From: Pricia antarctica
GTDB taxonomy: Bacteria; Bacteroidota; Bacteroidia; Flavobacteriales; Flavobacteriaceae
Assembly: GCF_900101815.1 (NCBI RefSeq)
Contig: NZ_FNAO01000001.1
Span: forward strand, 558,001 to 622,000
DNA: 64,000 nt
Reading direction: 5' to 3'
A program made the position numbers and the translations under genes. Shown here piece after piece: positions 53,852 through 62,937 of the stretch. The notes below the pieces were generated by a model, which saw only the letters and a program-made list of their open reading frames with translations, was not told the origin of the DNA and searched no databases. Position 1 is the first letter of the stretch. Each line of letters starts with the position of its first letter.

Positions 53852-55720
53852 TTATCGCCCTAAATACACTAACAAAACACTAATGTCCGAAGGGTTAACG
53901 CCGCTTACCCTTGCCGCTTGTGCAATAGTAACGGGTTGAATTGCCGAGAGCTTTTCCCGAGCTTCAAATGAGAGGGACTTCAGTTTGAAGTAATCAAAAT
54001 TTTCTGGAATCTTTACATTTTCTAGCCGCTGCAATTTATCGGCATTGTTCTTTTCTTTTTGGATGTATCCCGAATACTTCACTTGAATTTCCGTTTGCTC
54101 CAAAACCTCCCTATTGAGGTCGTTATCTTCTACAAACCCGGAAACCGGTTCTAGTTCGAGCATGTGTTCCATCTTCACCTTCGGACGGGAAAAGACCTTG
54201 AACATCTTGTCGGATTGTTTTACCAAGGCAGAATCCAAGCGTTCTAAAATTGGATTAATGGCTTCTGGAAGAACACTGGTATCTTTAAAAAAGTTCACGA
54301 ACGCGTCGGATTTTCGCTCCTTTTCTTCCATTCGCTTTAAACGTTCTTTGCTGGCCAACCCGATATCAAAACTTTTGGGAGTCAACCTTAAATCCGCATT
54401 ATCCTGTCGCAAAAGCGTGCGATATTCGGCCCTGGAAGTAAACATCCGATACGGTTCTTCTGTACCCTTGGTAATCAGGTCGTCGATTAAAACGCCGATG
54501 TAGGCCTCATCCCTTTGCAAGATAAAAGCGTCTTTTTCGTTCAACCTAAGGTGGGCATTGATACCGGCCATCAGTCCTTGCGAAGCAGCCTCCTCGTAAC
54601 CTGTTGTGCCATTGATCTGTCCCGCGAAGTAAAGGTTTTCGACTAGTTTGGTCTCAAGGGTGTGCTTGAGCTGTGTAGGTGGAAAATAGTCATATTCGAT
54701 AGCATACCCCGGTCTAAAAAACTTAACGCTCTCAAAACCCTTTACGGATTTCAGGGCCTTGAATTGAACATCTTCCGGCAAGGATGTGGAAAAGCCATTG
54801 ACATAAACCTCAACGGTATTCCAGCCCTCCGGCTCTACAAAAAGCTGGTGGCTATCTTTATCCGCAAAACGGTCGATCTTGTCTTCGATAGATGGACAAT
54901 AGCGCGGACCAATACTTTTAATCCGTCCGTTGAACATAGGCGAGCGGTCAAAGCCCTCACGAAGCAAATCGTGCACTTTAGCGCTGGTGTGACTCATGTG
55001 ACAATCTCGTTGCCGTTGCAGAACAGGCGTGTCCAAATAAGAAAATTTCTCCGGTCGCTCATCGCCGGGTTGTGGAATCATTGCGGAATAATCAAGTGAG
55101 CGGCCATCAACCCGCGGTGGAGTCCCGGTTTTCATTCGGCCACTTTCGAATCCGAAATCCCGGAGCTGTTCGGTAATTCCCGTGGCTGCTCTTTCCCCTG
55201 CCCTTCCGCCGCCGAATTGCTTTTCGCCGATATGGATCAGGCCGTTTAGGAAGGTGCCGTTTGTTAGCACAACCGCTTTGCCTCTTATTTCAAGCCCTAA
55301 AGAAGTCCGAACGCCGATTACTCGATTATTCTCGACCAAAAGTCCGCTGACCATTTCTTGATAGAAATCGCAGTTCGGAGTATTCTCCAAAGCAAGCCGC
55401 CATTCTTCGGCAAACCGCATTCGATCGCTCTGCGCACGTGGACTCCACATTGCCGGCCCTTTCGATTTGTTCAACATCTTGAATTGGATGGCGGACTTAT
55501 CGGTAACGATTCCGCTATAGCCGCCGAGGGCATCAATCTCTCGAACAATCTGCCCCTTGGCGATACCGCCCATAGCCGGATTGCAAGACATTTGACCGAT
55601 GGTTTGCAAATTCATGGTAACCAACAAGGTTTTGGAACCCATGTTAGCGGCAGCGGCGGCAGCTTCGGCTCCCGCATGACCCCCTCCTACTACTATAACA
55701 TCGTATTGTTCTGGGAACAT
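53852..55720 (-). CDS. mnmG: tRNA uridine-5-carboxymethylaminomethyl(34) synthesis enzyme MnmG
   Basis: A 622-residue FAD enzyme that, with MnmE, modifies the wobble uridine of several tRNAs. The N-terminal DVIVVGGGHAGAEAAAAAANMG binds FAD; SCNPAMGGIAKGQIVREIDALGG, GTFLNGLIHIGEKQFGGGRAGE (in parts) and the C-terminal helical domain up to RVSGVNPSDISVLLVYLGR are standard. Length is normal. The gene often lies near the replication origin, and here it is flanked by two parS-like sites. Confidence 0.98.
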   Translation of the reverse strand: MFPEQYDVIVVGGGHAGAEAAAAAANMGSKTLLVTMNLQTIGQMSCNPAMGGIAKGQIVREIDALGGYSGIVTDKSAIQFKMLNKSKGPAMWSPRAQSDRMRFAEEWRLALENTPNCDFYQEMVSGLLVENNRVIGVRTSLGLEIRGKAVVLTNGTFLNGLIHIGEKQFGGGRAGERAATGITEQLRDFGFESGRMKTGTPPRVDGRSLDYSAMIPQPGDERPEKFSYLDTPVLQRQRDCHMSHTSAKVHDLLREGFDRSPMFNGRIKSIGPRYCPSIEDKIDRFADKDSHQLFVEPEGWNTVEVYVNGFSTSLPEDVQFKALKSVKGFESVKFFRPGYAIEYDYFPPTQLKHTLETKLVENLYFAGQINGTTGYEEAASQGLMAGINAHLRLNEKDAFILQRDEAYIGVLIDDLITKGTEEPYRMFTSRAEYRTLLRQDNADLRLTPKSFDIGLASKERLKRMEEKERKSDAFVNFFKDTSVLPEAINPILERLDSALVKQSDKMFKVFSRPKVKMEHMLELEPVSGFVEDNDLNREVLEQTEIQVKYSGYIQKEKNNADKLQRLENVKIPENFDYFKLKSLSFEAREKLSAIQPVTIAQAARVSGVNPSDISVLLVYLGR

Positions 55721-55978
55721 TGAAATTAAATTTAATGTTGTTTGAAAGCTATTTTAAGTAACCTTGAAATACAAATTCCGCTGGTCGGCTGGCCACCAAT
55801 GTGAACTCGTAGGCTAATAATTCGGTAATCGCATCTTCAGCCGATTTCATTTATAATCGTTCGGCAACCTAATTTTGAAACGACGGCTTGGCTATTACTC
55901 GGAATTCCACGCAACACATCGAATGCTTCGAGGAACGAGAAACGTGTCGAGATGCCTTGCAACGAATTGCCACACTCC

Positions 55979-56398
55979 TTATTGTTCCACGTGGAACAAT
56001 TTTATTTTCTCATCTTCTTTGCCCCGCATTTCAGCTTTTCCAGTTTCCGTTTTATCCGTGTACCCGAACAAATGAAGCAGACCATGCGCCATGACTCGAA
56101 GCAGCTCTTCTTCAAAGTGGATTTCAAATTGTATGGCGTTCTCCTTTACCCTGTCCACAGAAATAAAAATGTCGCCGCCGATTTGCTTTCCTACCGAATA
56201 ATCAAACGTGATGATATCCGTAAACGTATCATGGAACAGGTATTTTTTATTCATGTCTAAAAGGTAGTTGTCCGAACAAAAAATATAATCGAGCTGTTTA
56301 ATGGTTCCGCCTTCCGAACCCACTACCCTACTTATCCAATCGGCAAACTTGGTTTCGTCATCCAATAAAAAATCCGATTCGTAATGGAACTCAATCAT
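55979..56398 (-). CDS. ybeY: Endoribonuclease YbeY (16S rRNA maturation)
   Basis: A 139-residue metalloprotein involved in 16S rRNA 3' processing and ribosome quality control. The zinc motif appears as MAHGLLHLFGYTDKTETGKAEM; the first two His are kept, while the third, usually in GYDH, is replaced, as I recall for other Bacteroidota. LDYIFCSDNYLLDMNKKYL and TDIITFDYS are typical. The last codons (FHVEQ) are encoded by the second parS-like site. Its start overlaps the end of the DUF4175 gene by 8 bases. Confidence 0.92.
   Translation of the reverse strand: MIEFHYESDFLLDDETKFADWISRVVGSEGGTIKQLDYIFCSDNYLLDMNKKYLFHDTFTDIITFDYSVGKQIGGDIFISVDRVKENAIQFEIHFEEELLRVMAHGLLHLFGYTDKTETGKAEMRGKEDEKIKLFHVEQ
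55983..55998. other. parS-like site 2 (exact consensus)
   Basis: TGTTCCACGTGGAACA matches TGTTnCACGTGnAACA exactly, and the palindrome extends to 20 bases (55981-56000). It overlaps the 3' end of ybeY and is about 2.15 kb from site 1, on the other side of mnmG. ParB would load here to organise the chromosome near the origin. Confidence 0.78.
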
Positions 56399-59300
56399 CG
56401 CTCTTAAAATAGTCTTTCACCCTGTTCTGAAAATTGGGACGTAAAGGTAAGGCCTGCCGATTTAAAATTTCGATTTCGTTGCGATAATTCTCTAGGACCT
56501 GCGGTTTGGTGATTATGGGATTTTTAAAATCCTTGGTATTCGTGTTGCTTTCACGCTCGGACTTCTGGCCTTGTTTCAAAGCGGCATTTTCAAGTTTCAA
56601 TAGTTCGTATTGGATGGTATTTATTTTGGAAATGCTCCGTTGGGTAACCCCATTCTCGAGCAGATCATTCTCAAAATCTTCCATTTGTTTGAGAAGCTTT
56701 TGCCCCAGCTTTTGATCGCCGGCGTTGATCATATCCTGCAACTGCTGTTCCAGTTGTTGACGGATAATTTGTTGTTCCTTGTAGATTTCATAAATTTCTT
56801 GTAGTTCAGCTTCACTGGGTTGCCCTTGGCCTTGTCCGCCATGTCCGCCGTTTTCACCTTTGGAACGCTTACCCTCTTTTCCTTCGCCCTTCTCGCCTCC
56901 TTGGCCTTTTTGACCTTCACCCGCTTTGTTGCCTTGACCCGATTGGGACTTCCCCTCGCCTTCACCCTGCTTCTGGCCATCTCCTTTCTGGCCTTCACCT
57001 TGCTGACCCTCACCCTGGCCTTTTTGCGGCTTGCCCTGCCCTTGTTGGCCCATGCCTTCCATCTTCTCTTTGAGCTCCCCCTGGCCTTTGATGATATCCG
57101 GCAATTGAAAATCTTGGCCTTGTCCCTGCCCTTTGCCGGCCTGCATACTTTGCTGCATGTTATCCAACATATTGGCCAAGAAATCGGCCAAGCTGTTAGA
57201 AGCGTTCATGACATACTTTTGATACGATATACCTTGATAAATTTGGCTCTCGGCCAAGCTCTCGAGGGACTTATCCATATTGTAATAGACTTCGGTAATC
57301 TGCTCGTTGACAAATTCGGAGAGTTCCGCTCGGCGAAGGGACAATGCAAAGAGACTATCGTCAACGTGCCCGAACAGGTCACGTAACTCCTGTTGCTCGC
57401 GAACAGAACCTGAAAATTGGGCGTTATCGACATCCACCTCCTCAAGGCTATCGTATAGCTTTTCTTGCTTGAAAGAAAACGTTACTAAATTATCGAGAAT
57501 CTGCCTTAGCATTTCGGCATCTTCGGTAATACTCGACCCGCCCCCATCGCCGGAAGCCGATTCCCCGAGATCCTCGCTCATCTCTTTCATCTTCTGCGCA
57601 GCGGATTTTTGTTTTTTGCTTGCCCCTTCCGCCGCCTTTTCCTTTTGTTCCGATTGTGAAGATTGCTCTGCGCCTTGATACTTATTGATCTGCTCCAACG
57701 CATCTTGCTGGTCTTGCTTCACAGCTTCTTTTTTGTTATCATCGATTATCAATGCGACAGGTTTTTTAAGCTTGTCGTTGTCCTTTTTTAGCTCCTCAAG
57801 TTCCTTGGCGAGTTGGTCGAAGCTTTCGTTCAGTTTCTGCTGCTCGGTCTCGGAAAAATCCTGCCCGACTTTCATTTTGGAGAGCAACTCTTGGCGCTTC
57901 GCCTCCTCAGCCAAATCTTTAGCCAATTGTGATGCTTTTTCGGTCACATAATATCGTTTGGTCAATTCCAATAATTGTTCTAGGTTCCGTTCGCTGTTCT
58001 GTTGTTTTTTGCCGAGCTCCTCCAAACGCTTGGTCAATTCTTCTTTGTCGATTTTGTCGGCTATCTTATTGAGTTCTTCCAGTAGCTTTTCGTTCTTTTT
58101 GGCTTCCAGTTCCTGACGCTCCAAACGCTCTTTCAACAACTGGTTCATTTGATCGTCTTTCTTCCCCTTTTCTAAATTTTCTTTGAGCTGTTTGCTAAAC
58201 TTCTGCATCAGATTTTCTTGCTGGAGCTGCTTCTGTAAAAAATCCTTAACCTGTGTCTGCTCGTTGAAATTTAATTGCTTTTTTTCTTTTTGTTCGCGAC
58301 TGATATCCTTTAACGTTTCCTTTTGCTCCTTGTACCTGTCCAAAGATTTATCCATGTTATTTATGAGGGATTGCTGGGACTCGAGTTCTTGGTTGCGCAA
58401 CTGATTATCATCGAGCAATGCCATTGAGAACACTTGGCTCTTGGCTGTTTTTCCCTTATGGATGGCATCATTATCAGTGGCCGTAAAGTAGAAGCTGTAG
58501 TTTTTTCCGGATACCAATTCTAATCCCGAAGGAAAGGTATAATAGAACTGATCCAAATTGGCATTGGGCGCATTTAAGGGTATTACCTGAGGGCTTTCAG
58601 GAGTATCATCGGGATAGCAAACCAATTGTATACTCTTCAGTTTATAATCATCGGAGGCCTCCCCTGCGTAGTAGGATACGTTCGGGTTCAGGGAGTCCAA
58701 TACTTGTTTCACCTTTATAATCGGATAGGCATCCTTAATGACCGTAAAGCGATATCCCAGTTTTTCGTAATCCTGAACATTTTTGTTAGATGTGGATAAT
58801 TCATACGGATAATCAGCATAGATGTTTTTAGAGAGTTCGAACAGGTTCCCCTTCCTGGCAAAAGATAAAGCCGTGTCTTTTTCGATGAGTCGGATATTTT
58901 CTGCATTGTGTCCCTCGATTTCCCAGGATATTCTGGTGCCTTCTGGAAATATAGCATTACCGGTACTACGCAGCACTTCGGAAGAACGATTGGTATAGTT
59001 CGGATAATCCAAAATGATCCGGAAGTCTTGAATGGAGGGCGTGGTGAGTGCATTCAAGGTGTAGGATCTAGAAAAAACCCCATTGGCCTTAAAAGAGAAG
59101 GCCGTGCGCTTCAATGGAGGGGTGAAGGTATACTGATACCGTCCGTTTTGCTTTTGCAACAAGGAATTGGCGCCTTCAATATCGATATAGACTTCTTCAG
59201 GCTGTACCGCTCCCACAGTCACGACTTCTATCGTATATGGCTTGGTATCCAAAACATTCAGATTCTCCGACAACAAACGGAATTGAAATGGAGCGGGCGG

Positions 59301-59870
59301 CTCATAGGCCAGATCATAGTTGACCACACGGTCAGCGGAACCGAAAAAAGAAGCCCAATTTCCGGAAAGCCAAATCAGACCAAAAAGTAGGACAGGTAAA
59401 ATAAGGTATTTGGTATATTTTACATTGTCACGGAAATCTACCGCTTTGGCAAAAGGGATGGGGTCCATGTTTTCGCTGCGCTGTTCCATACTGGCCAATA
59501 GCAATTCCGACTGCTCTTTATCCTCCGCAAGATCTAACAAGTTATAGAGCTTGTCCCCCACATCCGAAAAATGGGTGCCAATCAATAGCGATGCTTGCTT
59601 GTTACTGATACCCTGTTTGAGCTTGAACAGATAGAAAAGTGGCGTCAGAATATATCGGAACAGCAGAAAACACTCCACCCCAATAAAAAGCATCAAAAGC
59701 AACAAACGCCCCGTGGAATTGAGCCATAAGAAGTATTCGACCCCCAGAACGGCGAAGAAAAAAATCACCCCGAGCACCACAAAAAGCAGCGCGCCCTTAA
59801 TAAGCATTTTCGTATAATACTTTCGGGTAAACCGGTTGAGCTTTTCCAAGATGTCGTTGTAACTGGCCAT
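56391..59870 (-). CDS. DUF4175-family large membrane protein
   Basis: A 1159-residue protein conserved in Bacteroidota. Membrane helices lie near 22-45, 50-75 and 150-172. An Ig-like beta-rich region (about 190-480) is followed by very long coiled coils (about 490-760, 800-930) rich in Gln, Lys and Glu. A low-complexity Gly-Gln stretch (about 950-1030) comes next, then a helical C-terminus. The function is unknown; the shape suggests a large scaffold in the periplasm. I use ATG 59870 (MASYNDIL); a perfect -7 box lies 6 bases upstream and overlaps the alternative TTG. Confidence 0.88.
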   Translation of the reverse strand: MASYNDILEKLNRFTRKYYTKMLIKGALLFVVLGVIFFFAVLGVEYFLWLNSTGRLLLLMLFIGVECFLLFRYILTPLFYLFKLKQGISNKQASLLIGTHFSDVGDKLYNLLDLAEDKEQSELLLASMEQRSENMDPIPFAKAVDFRDNVKYTKYLILPVLLFGLIWLSGNWASFFGSADRVVNYDLAYEPPAPFQFRLLSENLNVLDTKPYTIEVVTVGAVQPEEVYIDIEGANSLLQKQNGRYQYTFTPPLKRTAFSFKANGVFSRSYTLNALTTPSIQDFRIILDYPNYTNRSSEVLRSTGNAIFPEGTRISWEIEGHNAENIRLIEKDTALSFARKGNLFELSKNIYADYPYELSTSNKNVQDYEKLGYRFTVIKDAYPIIKVKQVLDSLNPNVSYYAGEASDDYKLKSIQLVCYPDDTPESPQVIPLNAPNANLDQFYYTFPSGLELVSGKNYSFYFTATDNDAIHKGKTAKSQVFSMALLDDNQLRNQELESQQSLINNMDKSLDRYKEQKETLKDISREQKEKKQLNFNEQTQVKDFLQKQLQQENLMQKFSKQLKENLEKGKKDDQMNQLLKERLERQELEAKKNEKLLEELNKIADKIDKEELTKRLEELGKKQQNSERNLEQLLELTKRYYVTEKASQLAKDLAEEAKRQELLSKMKVGQDFSETEQQKLNESFDQLAKELEELKKDNDKLKKPVALIIDDNKKEAVKQDQQDALEQINKYQGAEQSSQSEQKEKAAEGASKKQKSAAQKMKEMSEDLGESASGDGGGSSITEDAEMLRQILDNLVTFSFKQEKLYDSLEEVDVDNAQFSGSVREQQELRDLFGHVDDSLFALSLRRAELSEFVNEQITEVYYNMDKSLESLAESQIYQGISYQKYVMNASNSLADFLANMLDNMQQSMQAGKGQGQGQDFQLPDIIKGQGELKEKMEGMGQQGQGKPQKGQGEGQQGEGQKGDGQKQGEGEGKSQSGQGNKAGEGQKGQGGEKGEGKEGKRSKGENGGHGGQGQGQPSEAELQEIYEIYKEQQIIRQQLEQQLQDMINAGDQKLGQKLLKQMEDFENDLLENGVTQRSISKINTIQYELLKLENAALKQGQKSERESNTNTKDFKNPIITKPQVLENYRNEIEILNRQALPLRPNFQNRVKDYFKSDD

Positions 59871-59876
59871 AGGCCC

Positions 59877-59884
59877 CAAAGATA
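59877..59884 (-). promoter_or_regulatory. -7 promoter box at the DUF4175 start
   Basis: TATCTTTG on the minus strand matches TAnnTTTG exactly, only 6 bases before the ATG at 59870. Transcription would begin at or next to the start codon. Confidence 0.45.
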
Positions 59885-59978
59885 CGTAAAATTGCCCCTC
59901 AGCACCACAAGGGCAACTATCATAGGATTTGGCACAAGAAATTCACGCTTTGTGGTCTAAGGGGTTACCTGCATTTGT

Positions 59979-59986
59979 TATCTTTG
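59979..59986 (+). promoter_or_regulatory. gltX: -7 promoter box at the gltX start
   Basis: TATCTTTG matches TAnnTTTG exactly, 4 bases before the gltX ATG, predicting a leaderless or near-leaderless mRNA. Confidence 0.45.
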
Positions 59987-59990
59987 AACT

Positions 59991-61502
59991 ATGAATGAAA
60001 AAATTAGAGTCCGTTTTGCCCCCAGCCCAACCGGGCCGTTACATATCGGCGGTGTTCGCACTGCGTTGTTCAATTATCTATTCGCCAAAAAACATGGGGG
60101 CGTGTTCATTCTACGTATCGAGGATACCGACCGAAACCGATATGTCGAAGGTGCCGAACAATACATTATCGATGCATTGAATTGGTGTGGTATTCCTTAT
60201 GACGAAGGTCCGGGAAACGATGGCGACTACGGCCCCTATCGCCAGAGCGAGCGGAAACACCTTTACAAAAAATACGCGCAAGAACTTATCGACAAGGGCA
60301 AGGCCTATTACGCTTTCGATACCGCCGAAAAGCTTGATCAGCACCGTAAGAACCATGAAGCCAAGGGAAAGACTTTTATATACAACTGGCACAATCGATT
60401 AAAGTTGGATAATTCCCTGTCGTTATTACCCGAGGAAGTCCAAAAGCGCTTGGATGCGGGAGAAGATTATGTCATTCGTTTTTTAACGCCCCCTGACGAA
60501 ACCCTGTACCTAAAGGATACTATCCGCGGCGCTATCGAAATCGACACCAATACCTTAGACGATAAGGTGCTCTTCAAAAGCGACGGAATGCCCACGTATC
60601 ATTTGGCCAATATCGTGGACGACCATTTGATGGAAATTAGCCATGTCATCCGTGGTGAGGAATGGCTGCCCTCTTTGGCCCTACACCAGCAGTTGTACCA
60701 TGCTTTTGGATGGGATGCACCCGAATTTGCCCACTTGCCCTTAATTCTAAAACCCACCGGCAACGGAAAATTGAGCAAAAGGGATGGGGAAAAAGGCGGG
60801 TTTCCTATATTTCCATTGCAGTGGAATGCATCCGTTGGCTATCGTGAAGCAGGATATTTTTCGGAGGCCGTCATGAACTTCTTGGCGCTTTTAGGCTGGA
60901 ACCCCGGTACGGAGCAGGAAATCTTCAGTCTGAACGAACTCGTTAAAGCTTTTAGCTTAGACCGCGTCAATAAGTCCGGGGCACGTTTCGATCCGGACAA
61001 GACCGTTTGGTACAATCATCAGTATTTACAGCGCAAGACCAATAAAGAGTTAACATTTTTATTTATGCCCTTCCTAAAGGAGCATATTAATTTGGGGCTT
61101 GACTGCGCTCGACCTGACCATGTTCAACGGGTAGTCACCCTAATTAAAGAGCGTGCCAGCTTCGTTTCCGATTTTTGGGAACTTTCCGAATACTTTTTTG
61201 TCGCTCCAGCTTCTTACAACGAAAAAGCGGTCAAAAAACAATGGAAAGTAGGTACTCCCGATGTACTTGACCGATTGGCATTGTTCTTGAAAACGCTGGA
61301 TGATTTTTCATCCGAAAATTTGGAAAACCTAACCAAACAATGGATTACGGAACAGGAACTTTCCTTCGGAAAAGTGATGCCGCCGTTGCGCCTAGTGATT
61401 GTAGGTGATATGAAAGGTCCGCATTTGTTCGATATAATGGGACTGATTGGGAAAGAGGAAAGTATTGGGCGGATTCAAAGTGCCATTGCATCGATTGAGT
61501 AG
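59991..61502 (+). CDS. gltX: Glutamate-tRNA ligase
   Basis: A 503-residue class I aminoacyl-tRNA synthetase charging tRNA-Glu. The HIGH-type motif is APSPTGPLHIGGVRTALFNY (residues 9-28), the KMSKS-type motif is KLSKRDGEKGG (about 261-271), and the typical RIEDTDRNRYVEGAEQYI follows the first motif. The KLSKRDG form with the downstream FPIFPL insertion is usual in Bacteroidota. The ATG at 59991 lies directly behind a TAnnTTTG box. Confidence 0.97.
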   Translation: MNEKIRVRFAPSPTGPLHIGGVRTALFNYLFAKKHGGVFILRIEDTDRNRYVEGAEQYIIDALNWCGIPYDEGPGNDGDYGPYRQSERKHLYKKYAQELIDKGKAYYAFDTAEKLDQHRKNHEAKGKTFIYNWHNRLKLDNSLSLLPEEVQKRLDAGEDYVIRFLTPPDETLYLKDTIRGAIEIDTNTLDDKVLFKSDGMPTYHLANIVDDHLMEISHVIRGEEWLPSLALHQQLYHAFGWDAPEFAHLPLILKPTGNGKLSKRDGEKGGFPIFPLQWNASVGYREAGYFSEAVMNFLALLGWNPGTEQEIFSLNELVKAFSLDRVNKSGARFDPDKTVWYNHQYLQRKTNKELTFLFMPFLKEHINLGLDCARPDHVQRVVTLIKERASFVSDFWELSEYFFVAPASYNEKAVKKQWKVGTPDVLDRLALFLKTLDDFSSENLENLTKQWITEQELSFGKVMPPLRLVIVGDMKGPHLFDIMGLIGKEESIGRIQSAIASIE

Positions 61503-61635
61503 GTTTTTGGAATTTGGTGTTTGGGATTTGGAATTTGCACACCCCAAGGCGTGCCCCTGTAACAAACTTCCCAAAAACCATACAAATATGCTAAACTCTC
61601 ACTATCTTCATTAAATCAACTAAAAACTAAACATA

Positions 61636-62574
61636 ATGGGCAATTTTCTTCTTATCCCCGTAATCTTCATTGCGGTAGTTATCCTTTTTTCATCCTTCTT
61701 TATTGTCAAGCAACAGACAGCGGTGACCGTTGAGCGGTTTGGTAAATTCCACAGTATACGCGGCTCTGGTTTACACATGAAAATTCCCATCGTAGACCGT
61801 ATAGCGGGGCGTTTGAGCCTTAAGATACAACAACTTGATGTTATCGTTGAGACCAAGACCTTGGATGATGTATTTGTCAAGCTCAAAATCTCCGTTCAGT
61901 ACGTCGTACTTAAAGATAAGGCGTATGAGGCGTTCTACAAGCTGGAATATCCGCATGAACAAATAACCTCATATGTATTCGACGTCGTGCGCGCAGAAGT
62001 CCCTAAAATGAAGCTTGATGATGTGTTCGTAAAGAAAGACGATATCGCTATAGCCGTTAAGACCGAATTACAGGAGGCTATGTTCGACTATGGTTTTGAT
62101 ATTATAAAGACTTTGGTAACTGATATTGATCCCGATCAACAGGTCAAGAATGCCATGAACCGTATCAATGCTTCGGAGCGCGAAAAGATCGCCGCTCAGT
62201 TCGAAGGGGATGCCGCACGTATTCTTATCGTAGAAAAGGCAAAGGCCGAGGCGGAAAGCAAGCGTCTTCAAGGGCAAGGTATCGCCGATCAGCGTCGAGA
62301 AATAGCACGTGGTCTTGAGGAATCCGTAGAAGTTTTGAATAAAGTCGGTATCAATTCCCAGGAAGCTTCGGCGCTAATTGTGGTTACCCAACATTATGAC
62401 ACCTTGCAGTCTATCGGCGAGGCGACAAATACCAACCTCATTTTGTTGCCCAATTCCCCGCAGGCAGGCAGTGATATGCTCAACAATATGGTAGCTTCCT
62501 TTACGGCCAGTAATATGATTGGGGAAGAGATGAAAAAGAATAATCCCCCGAATATAGGAAGTAAGAAAAAGTAA
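61636..62574 (+). CDS. SPFH/Band 7 (stomatin-like) membrane protein
   Basis: A 312-residue protein with an N-terminal membrane helix (LLIPVIFIAVVILFSSFFIV), the SPFH domain (QQTAVTVERFGKF to DIDPDQQVKNAMNRINASER) and an Ala/Glu-rich helical region (about 175-225), ending in a polar tail. Such proteins form large ring-like membrane assemblies. The order and length are those of the stomatin/QmcA group; HflK/HflC are less similar. No NfeD partner is visible. A convergent terminator follows. Confidence 0.93.
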   Translation: MGNFLLIPVIFIAVVILFSSFFIVKQQTAVTVERFGKFHSIRGSGLHMKIPIVDRIAGRLSLKIQQLDVIVETKTLDDVFVKLKISVQYVVLKDKAYEAFYKLEYPHEQITSYVFDVVRAEVPKMKLDDVFVKKDDIAIAVKTELQEAMFDYGFDIIKTLVTDIDPDQQVKNAMNRINASEREKIAAQFEGDAARILIVEKAKAEAESKRLQGQGIADQRREIARGLEESVEVLNKVGINSQEASALIVVTQHYDTLQSIGEATNTNLILLPNSPQAGSDMLNNMVASFTASNMIGEEMKKNNPPNIGSKKK

Positions 62575-62668
62575 GGAAAGTAGTGTATTTAGGAAGATAC
62601 CCCTAACCTGAAGATAACGCCCCTAAGTCCTAGGTTCAAATTTGGTGGTCCATGGTCCGTGAAAATGC

Positions 62669-62704
62669 AATAATCCCGATAAACTCACGTTTATCGGGAT
62701 TATT
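62669..62704. terminator. Bidirectional terminator
   Basis: AATAATCCCGATAAA pairs exactly over 15 bases with TTTATCGGGATTATT around a 6-base loop, between convergent genes. Confidence 0.92.
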
Positions 62705-62718
62705 ACTATTCGGCAATT

Positions 62719-62937
62719 TTATTTGCTGAATTTATTAAAAACTTTTTTGGCGAAAAGTGATATTAAAAAACTTTTGACCAATCCTCCAAAACCTCCGAGA
62801 AGATGGGCAGGTTGTAAGCTCTGCTTTGTGAGACTAAAATTCATCTTCAAATTCTCCATATCGATTTCTCGTTGAAGCTTTAGAATTTTAAGATCATTGT
62901 CAATTTCCTTGAATGATGTATATTTTTTAGGAATCAT
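62719..62937 (-). CDS. DUF6327-like small protein
   Basis: A 72-residue protein beginning MIPKKYTSFKEIDNDLKILKLQREI, with a helical N-terminal half and a C-terminal hydrophobic/basic stretch (FGGLVKSFLISLFAKKVFNK). The pattern fits DUF6327, a small flavobacterial family found with YtxH and holin-like genes. Its ATG overlaps the stop of the holin-like gene (ATGA), so it is the third gene of a stress-type operon. The function is unknown. Confidence 0.8.
   Translation of the reverse strand: MIPKKYTSFKEIDNDLKILKLQREIDMENLKMNFSLTKQSLQPAHLLGGFGGLVKSFLISLFAKKVFNKFSK

Noticed and set aside
55875-56260. Several plus-strand ORFs of 66-102 residues
   Set aside because: They are shadows of ybeY and of the mnmG upstream region on the opposite strand.
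56729-57386. ORFs of 94 and 188 residues in the low-complexity part of DUF4175
   Set aside because: Repetitive Gly-Gln codons keep the other frames open; there is no independent evidence for genes.
61503-61540. Repeated TTTGGAATTTG motif after gltX
   Set aside because: Simple A/T-rich repetition of a few bases with no secondary structure; I cannot assign a role.
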